From Nitrosomonadales bacterium (GTDB lineage Bacteria > Pseudomonadota > Gammaproteobacteria > Burkholderiales > Nitrosomonadaceae): a DNA stretch of 5,304 nt. Below are positions 1-5,254 of the stretch, in pieces; the stretch's first letter is position 1; every line of letters starts with the position of its first letter. A program made the position numbers and the translations under genes. The notes under the pieces are model-generated. The model was not told the DNA's origin. It worked only from the letters and a program-made list of their open reading frames with translations, and searched no databases. The stretch lies in contig SPBV01000127.1 in NCBI GenBank assembly GCA_004525885.1, forward strand, positions 1 through 5,304. The letters are read 5' to 3'.

Positions 1-433
1 GACCGTGTGTGTGGAAGCTGGATTAGGTTTAGATGCTGCAATGAGTAAAGTGGGAGAAGAAATATATGTTAAATCTCAGGCGCTATCCGAGGAGCTTAAT
101 CTTGTAAATTTAGAGATTAGGGCAGGAAGAAGCCGTGAGCAGGCATTGCGTAATCTTGCACAACGAACTGGAGTGGAAGAAATTAAAGGATTGGTTTCAA
201 TGCTAATACAAGCAGACCGTTTTGGTACCAGTATTGCAGCTTCTTTACGAGTGCATTCAGATATGCTTCGTACAAAGCGTAGATTACGCGCGGAAGAAGC
301 CGCAGGAAAAATAGCGCTTAAGCTCCTATTTCCACTTATATTTTTCCTGTTTCCTGCGCTTATGGTCGTAATAATTGGGCCAGGAGCCATTACTATGGCC
401 AATGTTTTATTTCCAGCAATGGGGGGCCAATAA
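1..433 (+). CDS. tadC: TadC, Flp pilus inner-membrane platform protein (3' part only)
   Basis: This is the C-terminal ~143 residues of a type II secretion F-domain (T2SSF) protein of the TadC type. The frame is open to the window edge (ACC codon at 2-4), so the GTG at 5 is an internal valine and the start lies outside. In this family the protein sits in the inner membrane, pairs with TadB and couples the TadA ATPase to Flp pilin assembly. Visible signatures, numbered from position 5, are the opening VEAGLGLDAAM (residues 3-13), the QADRFGTS segment (69-76), the basic RTKRRLRAEEAAGK stretch (89-102), and a strongly hydrophobic segment (103-124) ending in GPGAI. These match the usual end of TadC, and the TAA stop at 431-433 is natural. 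The next gene's Shine-Dalgarno sequence begins at the stop codon, so the two are probably co-transcribed. TadB is the alternative, but the terminal signature and the following tadD-like gene favour TadC. Confidence 0.9.
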   Translation, partial: TVCVEAGLGLDAAMSKVGEEIYVKSQALSEELNLVNLEIRAGRSREQALRNLAQRTGVEEIKGLVSMLIQADRFGTSIAASLRVHSDMLRTKRRLRAEEAAGKIALKLLFPLIFFLFPALMVVIIGPGAITMANVLFPAMGGQ

Positions 434-438
434 AGGAG
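434..438 (+). promoter_or_regulatory. Ribosome binding site for the tadD-like gene
   Basis: AGGAG lies directly after the tadC stop and 10 bases before the ATG at 449. The tight packing supports co-transcription with tadC and supports this ATG as the start. Confidence 0.7.
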
Positions 439-448
439 TTTTGAGTCA

Positions 449-973
449 ATGTTAAAATTAAATATATGGACGTGGTTTGTTTGCTGTTGTTTTTTTCTAG
501 GTGGTTGTACTTCACTACAACAAAGAAATAATCAAACAATAGTAACAGCGTCAGAATCTGAAATACATGATGCAAAATACTGGTATCGGGTAGGACGTAA
601 TTCTCAGGCAAAGAATGATTATCAAGAATCTGTTGCCGCTTATGAGAAAGCATTGGCACTTGACTCCGAGAACGCTGAGATTTATAACGCAATGGGAGTT
701 GTGTATTCTATATTGAATGAACACGAACTAGCAATAGCGCTAATCAATAAAGCGATTCACTATAAACCTATGGCCTCACATTTGCATAATAATTTAGGTT
801 TTGCTTATCTTAGGTTGGAGCATGTGAGTGAAGCAGCAGGTGCTTTTCATCGTGCTTTAAAGCTTAATCCCGGGAATGAACAAGCTCGGTATAATTTAGC
901 TGCTGCGTATGAAAAATTGGGTTGTTTAAATAATGATCCTTGCGGGCAGTGGCAAGAGCCCAACCAACCGTAG
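449..973 (+). CDS. tadD: TadD-like TPR lipoprotein (short form)
   Basis: A 174-residue exported lipoprotein. Residues 1-20 form a signal peptide with lipobox LGGC (17-20), so Cys20 should be lipidated; Thr at +2 suggests outer-membrane sorting. About three and a half tetratricopeptide repeats follow: roughly 42-75 (AAYEKALALDSEN), 76-108 (YNAMGVVYSILNEHELAI), 109-143 (HNNLGFAYLRL, ALKLNPGNEQA) and a partial one at 144-158. A short Cys-containing tail (CLNNDPC) ends the protein. Position right after tadC is the usual place of tadD, whose family members are TPR lipoproteins thought to help assembly or stability of the outer-membrane secretin. It is shorter than many TadD proteins and lacks the C-terminal domain of its downstream paralogue, so it may be a duplicate with partial function. 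The ATG at 449 is chosen because it gives the complete signal peptide. The exact symbol is less sure than the TPR lipoprotein call. Confidence 0.85.
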   Translation: MLKLNIWTWFVCCCFFLGGCTSLQQRNNQTIVTASESEIHDAKYWYRVGRNSQAKNDYQESVAAYEKALALDSENAEIYNAMGVVYSILNEHELAIALINKAIHYKPMASHLHNNLGFAYLRLEHVSEAAGAFHRALKLNPGNEQARYNLAAAYEKLGCLNNDPCGQWQEPNQP

Positions 974-979
974 GCTAAT

Positions 980-1008
980 TTGAATAGAATGTTATTTTCA
1001 ATTATATG
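980..1008 (+). promoter_or_regulatory. Candidate sigma-70 promoter ahead of the second TPR gene
   Basis: TTGAAT (980-985) and TATATG (1003-1008) are separated by exactly 17 bases in the 132-base gap between the two TPR genes. This could give the downstream gene its own transcription in addition to read-through from tadC. Such AT-rich matches occur by chance, so this is a candidate only. Confidence 0.4.
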
Positions 1009-1094
1009 GCAAAAAAATTTGTAATCTGGGGTACAAAGAGAAACGATCACAAGAAATTTCTAGATAAAGCTTAATGAATGAAGTCTAGAACAAC

Positions 1095-1099
1095 AGGAG
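1095..1099 (+). promoter_or_regulatory. Ribosome binding site for the TPR/LytR_C gene
   Basis: AGGAG sits six bases before the ATG at 1106, a near-ideal spacing that fixes this start codon. Confidence 0.75.
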
Positions 1100-1105
1100 A
1101 ATATT

Positions 1106-2200
1106 ATGGTTTTCAGAGTTAAAAAACTAATTCTTATATTGAGTAGTGTTTTGATCTTGTGTAGTTGCTCTTCATTTTATAAAAGAGACTTATTGGCTGA
1201 TACGAAAATCAATCCTATTGTACAAGTACAACATTCAGACAGCAGTCCCAAGATTATGTATTTATTGGGCCGATACCATCAAGGTAAGATAAATTATAAA
1301 AAAGCAATTGCAGCATACGAAATGGCGTTAGCTGCAGACCCAGATTATGTTGAAGTGCACAATGGATTGGGTGTTATTTATTCTGTACAAGGCAAGTATG
1401 AACTGGCTATACAGCATTTTCAGACAGCAATTAATCTATCATCAGAAGCAAGCTATTTACATAATAATCTAGGCTATGCTTACTTGGTCCAGGGGCAGGA
1501 AATTAAAGCCGCTGAGTCATTACAGCTTGCACTAAATCTTGATCCAGGAAACAAACAGGCACGCAGTAATCTGGCAAGGACTTATGAGCGTGTGGACTTA
1601 CACGATAAGGCCACAATATTGAGACTTTCTGCACCCGAAGCAATAAAACCTTCCACTAATCCTGATACATTATTGCATAGTACTAAGGCCGTTAATGTAA
1701 CAGAGAAAACTATCGATGGGTCATTGGAACAAGTTGAAACTGAAGCTAAACTCGTACAAGTTACACCTAATGTGTATGAATATGAATCAACGAAGAAGCG
1801 CGATCTAATATCAGCATTAATATCTGGCCCTGACCAAGTATTATTATCTGACCAAACCTCTGTGTTAAGTAAGGATGTTCGGATTGAAGTCTCAAATGGT
1901 AATGGTGTAAAAGGTATGGCCAAAAAAGTATTAGATTTCTTACAGAAGAACAATTTTTCCAAAGCGCGTTTAACCAATCATAAGACATTTACACAACCAC
2001 GGACAACCATCTATTATCAGTCTGGCAACTATGAACAAGCAAACCAGCTTAATCGGATGTTGCCTAAGAGGGTTGATATGTTAGAAAATAACAAATTACA
2101 AAGAAATATCCAAGTGAAAGTACTATTAGGCCAAGACATCTCGCATCACATCGCTTATTTTAATAAAAAAGCTAATACGAAAGTTATTGCTAAAAAATAA
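1106..2200 (+). CDS. TPR lipoprotein with C-terminal LytR_C-like domain (TadD family)
   Basis: A 364-residue protein. Residues 1-21 form a signal peptide with an LCSC lipobox (18-21), predicting lipidation on Cys21. TPR units lie at about 48-80 (AAYEMALAADPD), 81-114 (HNGLGVIYSVQGKYELAI), 115-149 (LHNNLGYAYLVQG) and 150-165. A polar linker runs from about 170 to 255. Residues 257-344 then look like a LytR_C domain: VRIEVSNGNGVKGMAKKV, a TTIYYQSGNYEQANQL segment and a final IQVKVLLGQD strand. LytR_C is best known at the end of LytR-CpsA-Psr proteins, but it also ends many TPR proteins annotated as TadD. The TPR block closely resembles that of the preceding gene, so the pair looks like a tandem duplication, and this longer copy may be the classical TadD. 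The likely role is a periplasm-facing, outer-membrane-anchored Tad assembly factor. Domain calls are firm; the assembly role is inferred from family and position. Confidence 0.85.
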   Translation: MVFRVKKLILILSSVLILCSCSSFYKRDLLADTKINPIVQVQHSDSSPKIMYLLGRYHQGKINYKKAIAAYEMALAADPDYVEVHNGLGVIYSVQGKYELAIQHFQTAINLSSEASYLHNNLGYAYLVQGQEIKAAESLQLALNLDPGNKQARSNLARTYERVDLHDKATILRLSAPEAIKPSTNPDTLLHSTKAVNVTEKTIDGSLEQVETEAKLVQVTPNVYEYESTKKRDLISALISGPDQVLLSDQTSVLSKDVRIEVSNGNGVKGMAKKVLDFLQKNNFSKARLTNHKTFTQPRTTIYYQSGNYEQANQLNRMLPKRVDMLENNKLQRNIQVKVLLGQDISHHIAYFNKKANTKVIAKK

Positions 2201-2221
2201 TGTCAAAGATATATCTAATTA

Positions 2222-2245
2222 ATCCTGACCATTATAGGTGAGGAT
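2222..2245. terminator. Imperfect hairpin between convergent genes, possible bidirectional terminator
   Basis: ATCCTGACC (2222-2230) and GGTGAGGAT (2237-2245) pair over nine positions with one central mismatch and a six-base ATTATA loop. It lies in the 66-base gap between two converging genes, where a shared terminator is expected. There is no clean T-run on either side, only AT-rich flanks, so termination efficiency is uncertain. Confidence 0.4.
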
Positions 2246-2266
2246 AAAGAATCTATTTATTTGGGT

Positions 2267-3703
2267 TTATGATTCCACAAAATAGTTAGCAGCTGCGGCA
2301 TCTACAGATGCAGTTGTTAAGGCAGGTGGGCGCTTTAAAAAACGTGAAAAATCTATGATCTGATCAATAATATCGCGAGCGTGACTACCTGTTAGCCCTT
2401 TATTTTCCTTATGATAATATTTGTCGATAAAATAATTTATTACGTTTTCATCGTACTCAATACCTTCTGTATTACAAACTCGGTGAAAAATTTCTTTAAA
2501 CTCTTCTTCAGTTGAATATGGCATTCTAATTTTATGGCGGATACGGCGCAGGAATGCTTCATCAACTAAATCCATAGGATGCATATTAGTACAAAATATA
2601 CTAATCTGGTCAAATGGGATTTCAAATTTTATTCCGTTATGTAGTGACAAAAAATCTGTGCCTCTTTCAAGTGGAACAATCCAGCGATTTAGCATTTCAC
2701 GAGGTGTCGTTTTTTGACGACCGAAGTCATCTAAAATGAATACGCCATTAGCTGCTTTCATTTGTATGGGTGCTTCATAGAATTTACTAATTGTATCGAA
2801 TCTCAAGTCAAGCATGTCCAGTGTAAATTCACCGCCCACCATCACAACCGGGCGGCGACATTTTTTCCAGCGAGGATCGTGTTGTAAATTGGCCTTAGCA
2901 TCCAACACCGTTTCTTTCTGGATCTCATCTTCTACGCTGAAATGAACAGAGGGATCATATAATCGAATGACCTGACCACTTATCGCAACAGCTTGTGGAA
3001 TGTAAATTTGATCGCGTAGCGCAAGTCCTAAAGCTTCTGAAATACTTGATTTACCCGTTCCGGGAGGCCCATAAAGAAAGATTGAACGCCCTGAACTAAA
3101 TGCTGGGCCTAATTGATTAAGTAGCTGTTTACCTACCACCATATGTTGGAGAGAGTGGCATATCCATTCACTGTCTATTTCAATCTGTTGGATATGCTGC
3201 AGGGTAAGCATACGCATGTAATCTTTCAGAGGAACTGGTGCTGCACCAACGTAAAGACTGTTATTTAGCGCTGCTTCGGCTCTTTTCCGCCCACGTTGAG
3301 TAAGTTCAAACATTTGTGTTTCTCGACCATAACCAGTAGCTGAACGAATAGCTATAAGCTGATCTTTCTTAAGTAATTCGATTAATTCATCAATAATACT
3401 AAATGAAAGGCAGAGTATTTTTGAAATTATATTTAAGGTAAATGTTCCTGCTTCTTGATAGGCTGCTTTTAGGAGCAAATCAGTCAAAAAAATTTCATTT
3501 AATCCAGTGTTAATGATTTTCAAAGGTATGGGAGGCCTAGGATTGAGTATCAGATTTAATGTCTCAGATGTTAAAAATCCCAGTGAAATCAAACTGTCTC
3601 TTAGTTCCCCATCATTTTGTTTCGAGTGAGTTTTTGCTTGAACTAATTGTGACGGTGAAATTAGGCCCTCACGGATTAGTAGTTTGCCAACTGGATCTTC
3701 GAT
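2267..3703 (-). CDS. MshEN-like / winged-helix / AAA+ ATPase of unknown function, start unclear
   Basis: About 478 residues if translation begins at the ATC at 3703; the first standard start in frame is TTG at 3592 (441 residues). In long-form numbering, residues 1-55 resemble the N-terminal MshEN/GspE-N domain of secretion ATPases (PVGKLLIREGLISPSQL, then SLISLGFLTSETL). Residues ~70-165 look like a winged helix or similar helical domain (FELTQRGRKRAEAAL). From ~170 there is an AAA+ module: Walker A GPPGTGKS (212-219), Walker B VFILDDFG (321-328), sensor 1 FCTN (370-373), an arginine-finger candidate in FLRRIRHKIR (384-393) and sensor 2 GSHARD with Arg443. It should hydrolyse ATP and remodel a protein partner. 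It lacks the catalytic core of a GspE/TadA ATPase, so it is not a second pilus motor. It converges on the Tad genes, which hints at a link to Flp pilus assembly or regulation without proving one. The TTG start would cut the MshEN-like domain in half, so I prefer the extended form. Confidence 0.85.
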   Translation of the reverse strand: MEDPVGKLLIREGLISPSQLVQAKTHSKQNDGELRDSLISLGFLTSETLNLILNPRPPIPLKIINTGLNEIFLTDLLLKAAYQEAGTFTLNIISKILCLSFSIIDELIELLKKDQLIAIRSATGYGRETQMFELTQRGRKRAEAALNNSLYVGAAPVPLKDYMRMLTLQHIQQIEIDSEWICHSLQHMVVGKQLLNQLGPAFSSGRSIFLYGPPGTGKSSISEALGLALRDQIYIPQAVAISGQVIRLYDPSVHFSVEDEIQKETVLDAKANLQHDPRWKKCRRPVVMVGGEFTLDMLDLRFDTISKFYEAPIQMKAANGVFILDDFGRQKTTPREMLNRWIVPLERGTDFLSLHNGIKFEIPFDQISIFCTNMHPMDLVDEAFLRRIRHKIRMPYSTEEEFKEIFHRVCNTEGIEYDENVINYFIDKYYHKENKGLTGSHARDIIDQIIDFSRFLKRPPALTTASVDAAAANYFVES

Positions 3704-3709
3704 ACATTT

Positions 3710-3715
3710 CTCCTC
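3710..3715 (-). promoter_or_regulatory. Strong Shine-Dalgarno sequence without a well-placed in-frame ATG
   Basis: On the - strand GAGGAG (3715 to 3710) is followed by AAATGTATC. The ATG inside this (3707-3705) is only two bases away and is out of frame with the ATPase; its frame stops after 12 codons. The in-frame ATC at 3703-3701 is six bases from the GGAG, an ideal distance. This is the best evidence that translation is meant to begin here and not at the TTG at 3592, which would truncate the N-terminal domain. Confidence 0.55.
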
Positions 3716-3760
3716 TATTGTATTGGAATTAGTTGCAGGACCAATTTTATTCGGTGGTGA

Positions 3761-3860
3761 TTAAGTTCCAACATATAAACCAAAGTAATTTCTTTTAACA
3801 ACGGTAAATTTTCTCTAATACTTTAAGAATAATAGGGGTTTTTTATTTGATGGAACTTAA
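3761..3860. repeat. Perfect 10-base inverted repeat, TGGAACTTAA, arms 80 bases apart
   Basis: TTAAGTTCCA at 3761-3770 is the exact reverse complement of TGGAACTTAA at 3851-3860. Pairing does not extend further at either side. The first arm lies immediately downstream of the candidate -10 box of the ATPase gene and abuts its upstream stop codon. Distant identical half-sites on both sides of a promoter can be operator sites for a looping regulator; chance is the alternative. Confidence 0.4.
3773..3801 (-). promoter_or_regulatory. Candidate sigma-70 promoter of the AAA+ ATPase gene
   Basis: On the - strand, TTGTTA (3801-3796) and TTATAT (3778-3773) are spaced by 17 bases. Transcription would start near 3766 and give a leader of about 60 bases before the Shine-Dalgarno/ATC region. 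A copy of the element TGGAACTTAA covers the predicted start site. Confidence 0.45.
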
Positions 3861-3966
3861 ATTAGAAGATGCCATTAAAACTAGCAATTTTCAGTAATAT
3901 AATCCGGTTAATCTGGAATGGTATAGTTTCATTTAGTGGCTTTGAGTTAGAGAAAAATTATAGCTT
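3861..3966. other. AT-rich intergenic stretch, no gene seen
   Basis: This is part of the gap of more than 300 bases between the ATPase frame (open to 3760) and the eroded frame from 4100. I see no convincing gene in it. A perfect -10-like TATAAT at 3898-3903 on the + strand lacks a good -35 partner. A 15-codon frame beginning with ATG at 3850 ends at TAA 3895-3897 and is probably chance. Confidence 0.4.
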
Positions 3967-4088
3967 GGTTGTAAAAAGGCGAGTATAAAGTAACAGGATT
4001 TTTTAACTGGTTTCACATTTTCAATTAATTGAAATGCTGATTCTGGTATGCTCATTCATACCTAAATCAATGTAACCAGTTTGCAACC
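3967..4088 (+). other. Nested inverted repeats, possible branched RNA or structured leader
   Basis: Several pairings nest inside one another. GGTTGTA (3967-3973) can pair with TGCAACC (4082-4088) with one G-U pair. AACTGGTT (4005-4012) pairs perfectly with AACCAGTT (4074-4081), directly next to the previous right arm. Inside lie a perfect 16-base palindrome TTTCAATTAATTGAAA (4019-4034) and a perfect six-pair hairpin GGTATG/CATACC with a six-base loop (4045-4062). Together they describe a three-way junction with a 31-base left-side bulge. The block ends 11 bases before the ATG at 4100, where a leader of that frame would be. It does not match any riboswitch class I can recognise. The AT-rich palindrome alone could be chance; the nesting is what makes it notable. 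Confidence 0.35.
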
Positions 4089-4099
4089 ACATTTGTTGA

Positions 4100-4435
4100 A
4101 TGTTGCGTCGTTTTCTTGGTTATTTTTCAATGCTCATATCTTTGTTTTCACTATTCAAAGTCAGGGCAGGGCAGGGGCTATTAAGAGGCAGGAGGAGTGT
4201 AGATTAGGGTACCCGTCGTTGTAGTAGTACGTACATGTCTTCACCATCTTCTCATTACTCTTGGTTTCACTGAACATCCGTTTTTGGCACAAAGCAGACA
4301 TTTGTCAAAGCCCTGGAGATCCGTGCTGCGGTGTACAATCTATTTAATCCTGGCCGCCATCTGGTATCTGCTAGCAATTATCGGGATCTGAGACAATGGG
4401 CTTCTGCGTCTTGGAAAAAGATTGCTTTAGTATAA
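4100..4435 (+). pseudogene. Eroded frame, possible remnant of a TonB-dependent outer-membrane receptor
   Basis: A single + frame reads through this stretch with two internal stops (TAG 4205-4207, TGA 4271-4273) and ends at TAA 4433-4435. The first part starts MLRRFLGYFSMLISLFSLF and VRAGQG, which looks like a signal peptide with a cleavage site. The last 53 codons read FGTKQTFVKALEIRAAVYNL and then FNPGRHLVSASNYRDLRQW. This recalls the last beta-strands of TonB-dependent receptors, where a 'NLF(N/D)' turn near the C terminus is common. If correct, nearly all of a ~600-800 residue gene is missing, leaving its two ends joined and mutated. The final stretch appears richer in GC than the flanks. 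The family call is from memory of receptor C termini and is weak; that the frame is not an intact gene is clearer. Confidence 0.35.
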
Positions 4436-4495
4436 AGACAACCATTCCAGCGGTTTTGGCGTCCTATGAAAGTTAACTTGGCATACCCTTGCAAG

Positions 4496-4915
4496 TCAAT
4501 AGTTATCACAGACGTGACTATTTTTAGTCTCTTCTTCAATATGCTCAAAGGGAATTTCAGGCATCATGCCAGCCATCATTTTCCCGCATTCCCGCATTTT
4601 CATGAGTTCCGGTCTGCTCATCATTTCCTTACCGTACGCCATCGCTTTATCCTGAGCCTCATCGCGCCTTCCACTTTTACAAAGCGAACCAACTTCTGCT
4701 TTCATTTTCTTACCTTCTTCCTTTAAACTCTTAAGCGCAGATCGGTCAATATTTTTCATACATGTCATAGCCTCCTGCATCTTCCCCATATCCATTTGTT
4801 GCATATTTCTTTGCATCTTCTCCATGTCCATTGGCATATTCGGTGGCATCCCCGGTTGCTCTTGGGCAAATACAACCACTGGGAAAAGAATAAGCAAGTA
4901 AATCAAATTCCTCAT
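4496..4915 (-). CDS. Small exported Met-rich protein with four cysteines, function unknown
   Basis: A 139-residue protein. Residues 1-17 are a signal peptide (MRNLIYLLILFPVVVFA, cleavage predicted before Gln18), so it should be periplasmic. The mature part is rich in methionine (22 of 139 residues overall), concentrated in 23-53 (PGMPPNMPMDMEKM and on), and has cysteines at 52, 79, 110 and 136. CMKNID, LCKSGRRDEAQDKAMAYGKE and MRECGKMMAGMMP give it the look of small periplasmic proteins that I recall from other proteobacteria without an assigned function. Evenly spaced Cys could form disulfides. Clustered Met can bind Cu(I), as in some copper-handling proteins, but no canonical copper motif is complete, so metal binding is speculation. 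GGAG (4927-4924) eight bases before the ATG supports the start. It appears monocistronic, and the opposite-strand open frame over 4466-4726 is its shadow. Confidence 0.8.
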   Translation of the reverse strand: MRNLIYLLILFPVVVFAQEQPGMPPNMPMDMEKMQRNMQQMDMGKMQEAMTCMKNIDRSALKSLKEEGKKMKAEVGSLCKSGRRDEAQDKAMAYGKEMMSRPELMKMRECGKMMAGMMPEIPFEHIEEETKNSHVCDNY

Positions 4916-4923
4916 AAGACTAT

Positions 4924-4927
4924 CTCC
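4924..4927 (-). promoter_or_regulatory. Ribosome binding site of the Met-rich protein gene
   Basis: GGAG on the - strand lies eight bases before the ATG at 4915-4913 and fixes the start. A -10-like TATAAA just upstream (about 4933-4938 on the - strand) has no good -35 box at standard spacing, so I do not call a promoter. Confidence 0.6.
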
Positions 4928-5001
4928 ATTCTGTTTATAAGTTTTTAAGCAGCAACCAACCGCACATTGTTCTGAAAAAATTCGCGAAACCTAATTACGT
5001 T

Positions 5002-5010
5002 GGGGGGGGG
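5002..5010 (+). repeat. Nine-G homopolymer run
   Basis: Nine consecutive G residues, followed by TT and GGG, stand out in an AT-rich context. The run lies between the Met-rich gene (about 90 bases upstream of its start) and the DUF1508 frame. Runs of this length are prone to slipped-strand length change and to sequencing error. Confidence 0.9.
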
Positions 5011-5038
5011 TTGGGTTAAATCCTACAAAGGTACGTAA

Positions 5039-5254
5039 CACGACATAAGTTTTTACCAAGTATTTGGTGAAAAACAATTTTACCCGATTTTAGGCCGTAA
5101 AAAAACCAGCTCTGGAAAGTACAGATTTAATCTTAAATCTACAAATAGCCAGGTTATTGGTACTAGTGAATTTTATGAAATCATATCAGCTAGAGATAAC
5201 GGAATTGAGTCCGTAAGAAATAGTGCTCCTGACGCTAAAGTAGAAATGCAATAA
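5039..5254 (+). pseudogene. DUF1508/YegP-family protein, 5' end damaged or start missing
   Basis: The frame from 5039 to the TAA at 5252-5254 encodes one DUF1508 domain. Key blocks are SGKYRFNLKSTNSQVIGTSE, a following FYE, then DNGIESVRNSAPDAKVEMQ at the end. The family is of small proteins with one or two copies of this beta-rich domain, common in proteobacteria, with no established biochemical role. There is a stop at 5036-5038 and no ATG, GTG or TTG in frame before the domain, so it cannot be translated normally as it stands. A GTG at 5067-5069 is one base out of frame; one extra A in the A5 run at 5070-5074 would join it to the domain as an initiator followed by KKQFYPILGRKKTSSGKYRF. It is therefore either a frameshifted gene, a pseudogene or a sequence error. 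The domain identity is secure; gene status is not. Confidence 0.7.

Noticed and set aside
76..692. Open frames on the - strand across tadC and the tadD-like gene
   Set aside because: They are antisense to well-supported genes and have no family signature or start signal.
847..1050. 67-codon open frame on the - strand at the end of the short TPR gene
   Set aside because: Most of it is antisense to the TPR repeats, and no ribosome binding site or domain is visible.
1059..1089. Two TCTAGA copies (1059 and 1084) and a palindrome AGAAATTTCT (1052-1061) before the second TPR gene
   Set aside because: They are short AT-rich palindromes without further symmetry; not enough to call an operator.
1582..1988. 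Two overlapping open frames on the - strand inside the TPR/LytR_C gene
   Set aside because: They have no recognisable domain and lie within a gene with clear domains, signal peptide and ribosome binding site.
2207..2216. Palindrome AGATATATCT after the TPR/LytR_C gene
   Set aside because: A 10-base AT-rich palindrome is expected by chance here, and the neighbouring hairpin at 2222-2245 is the better terminator candidate.
3850..3897. 15-codon frame MELKLEDAIKTSNFQ on the + strand
   Set aside because: It overlaps the inverted-repeat element, has only a poor AGGGG 11 bases upstream and is within chance expectation.
4163..4177. Short GGGCA-type tandem repetition (AGGGCAGGGCAGGGG)
   Set aside because: It has barely two to three units and falls inside the eroded frame; it is not a meaningful repeat array.
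4466..4726. Open frame of 86 codons on the + strand
   Set aside because: It lies opposite the Met-rich exported-protein gene; its Phe/His-rich sequence is the mirror of Met/Lys/Glu codons, and it has no Shine-Dalgarno sequence.
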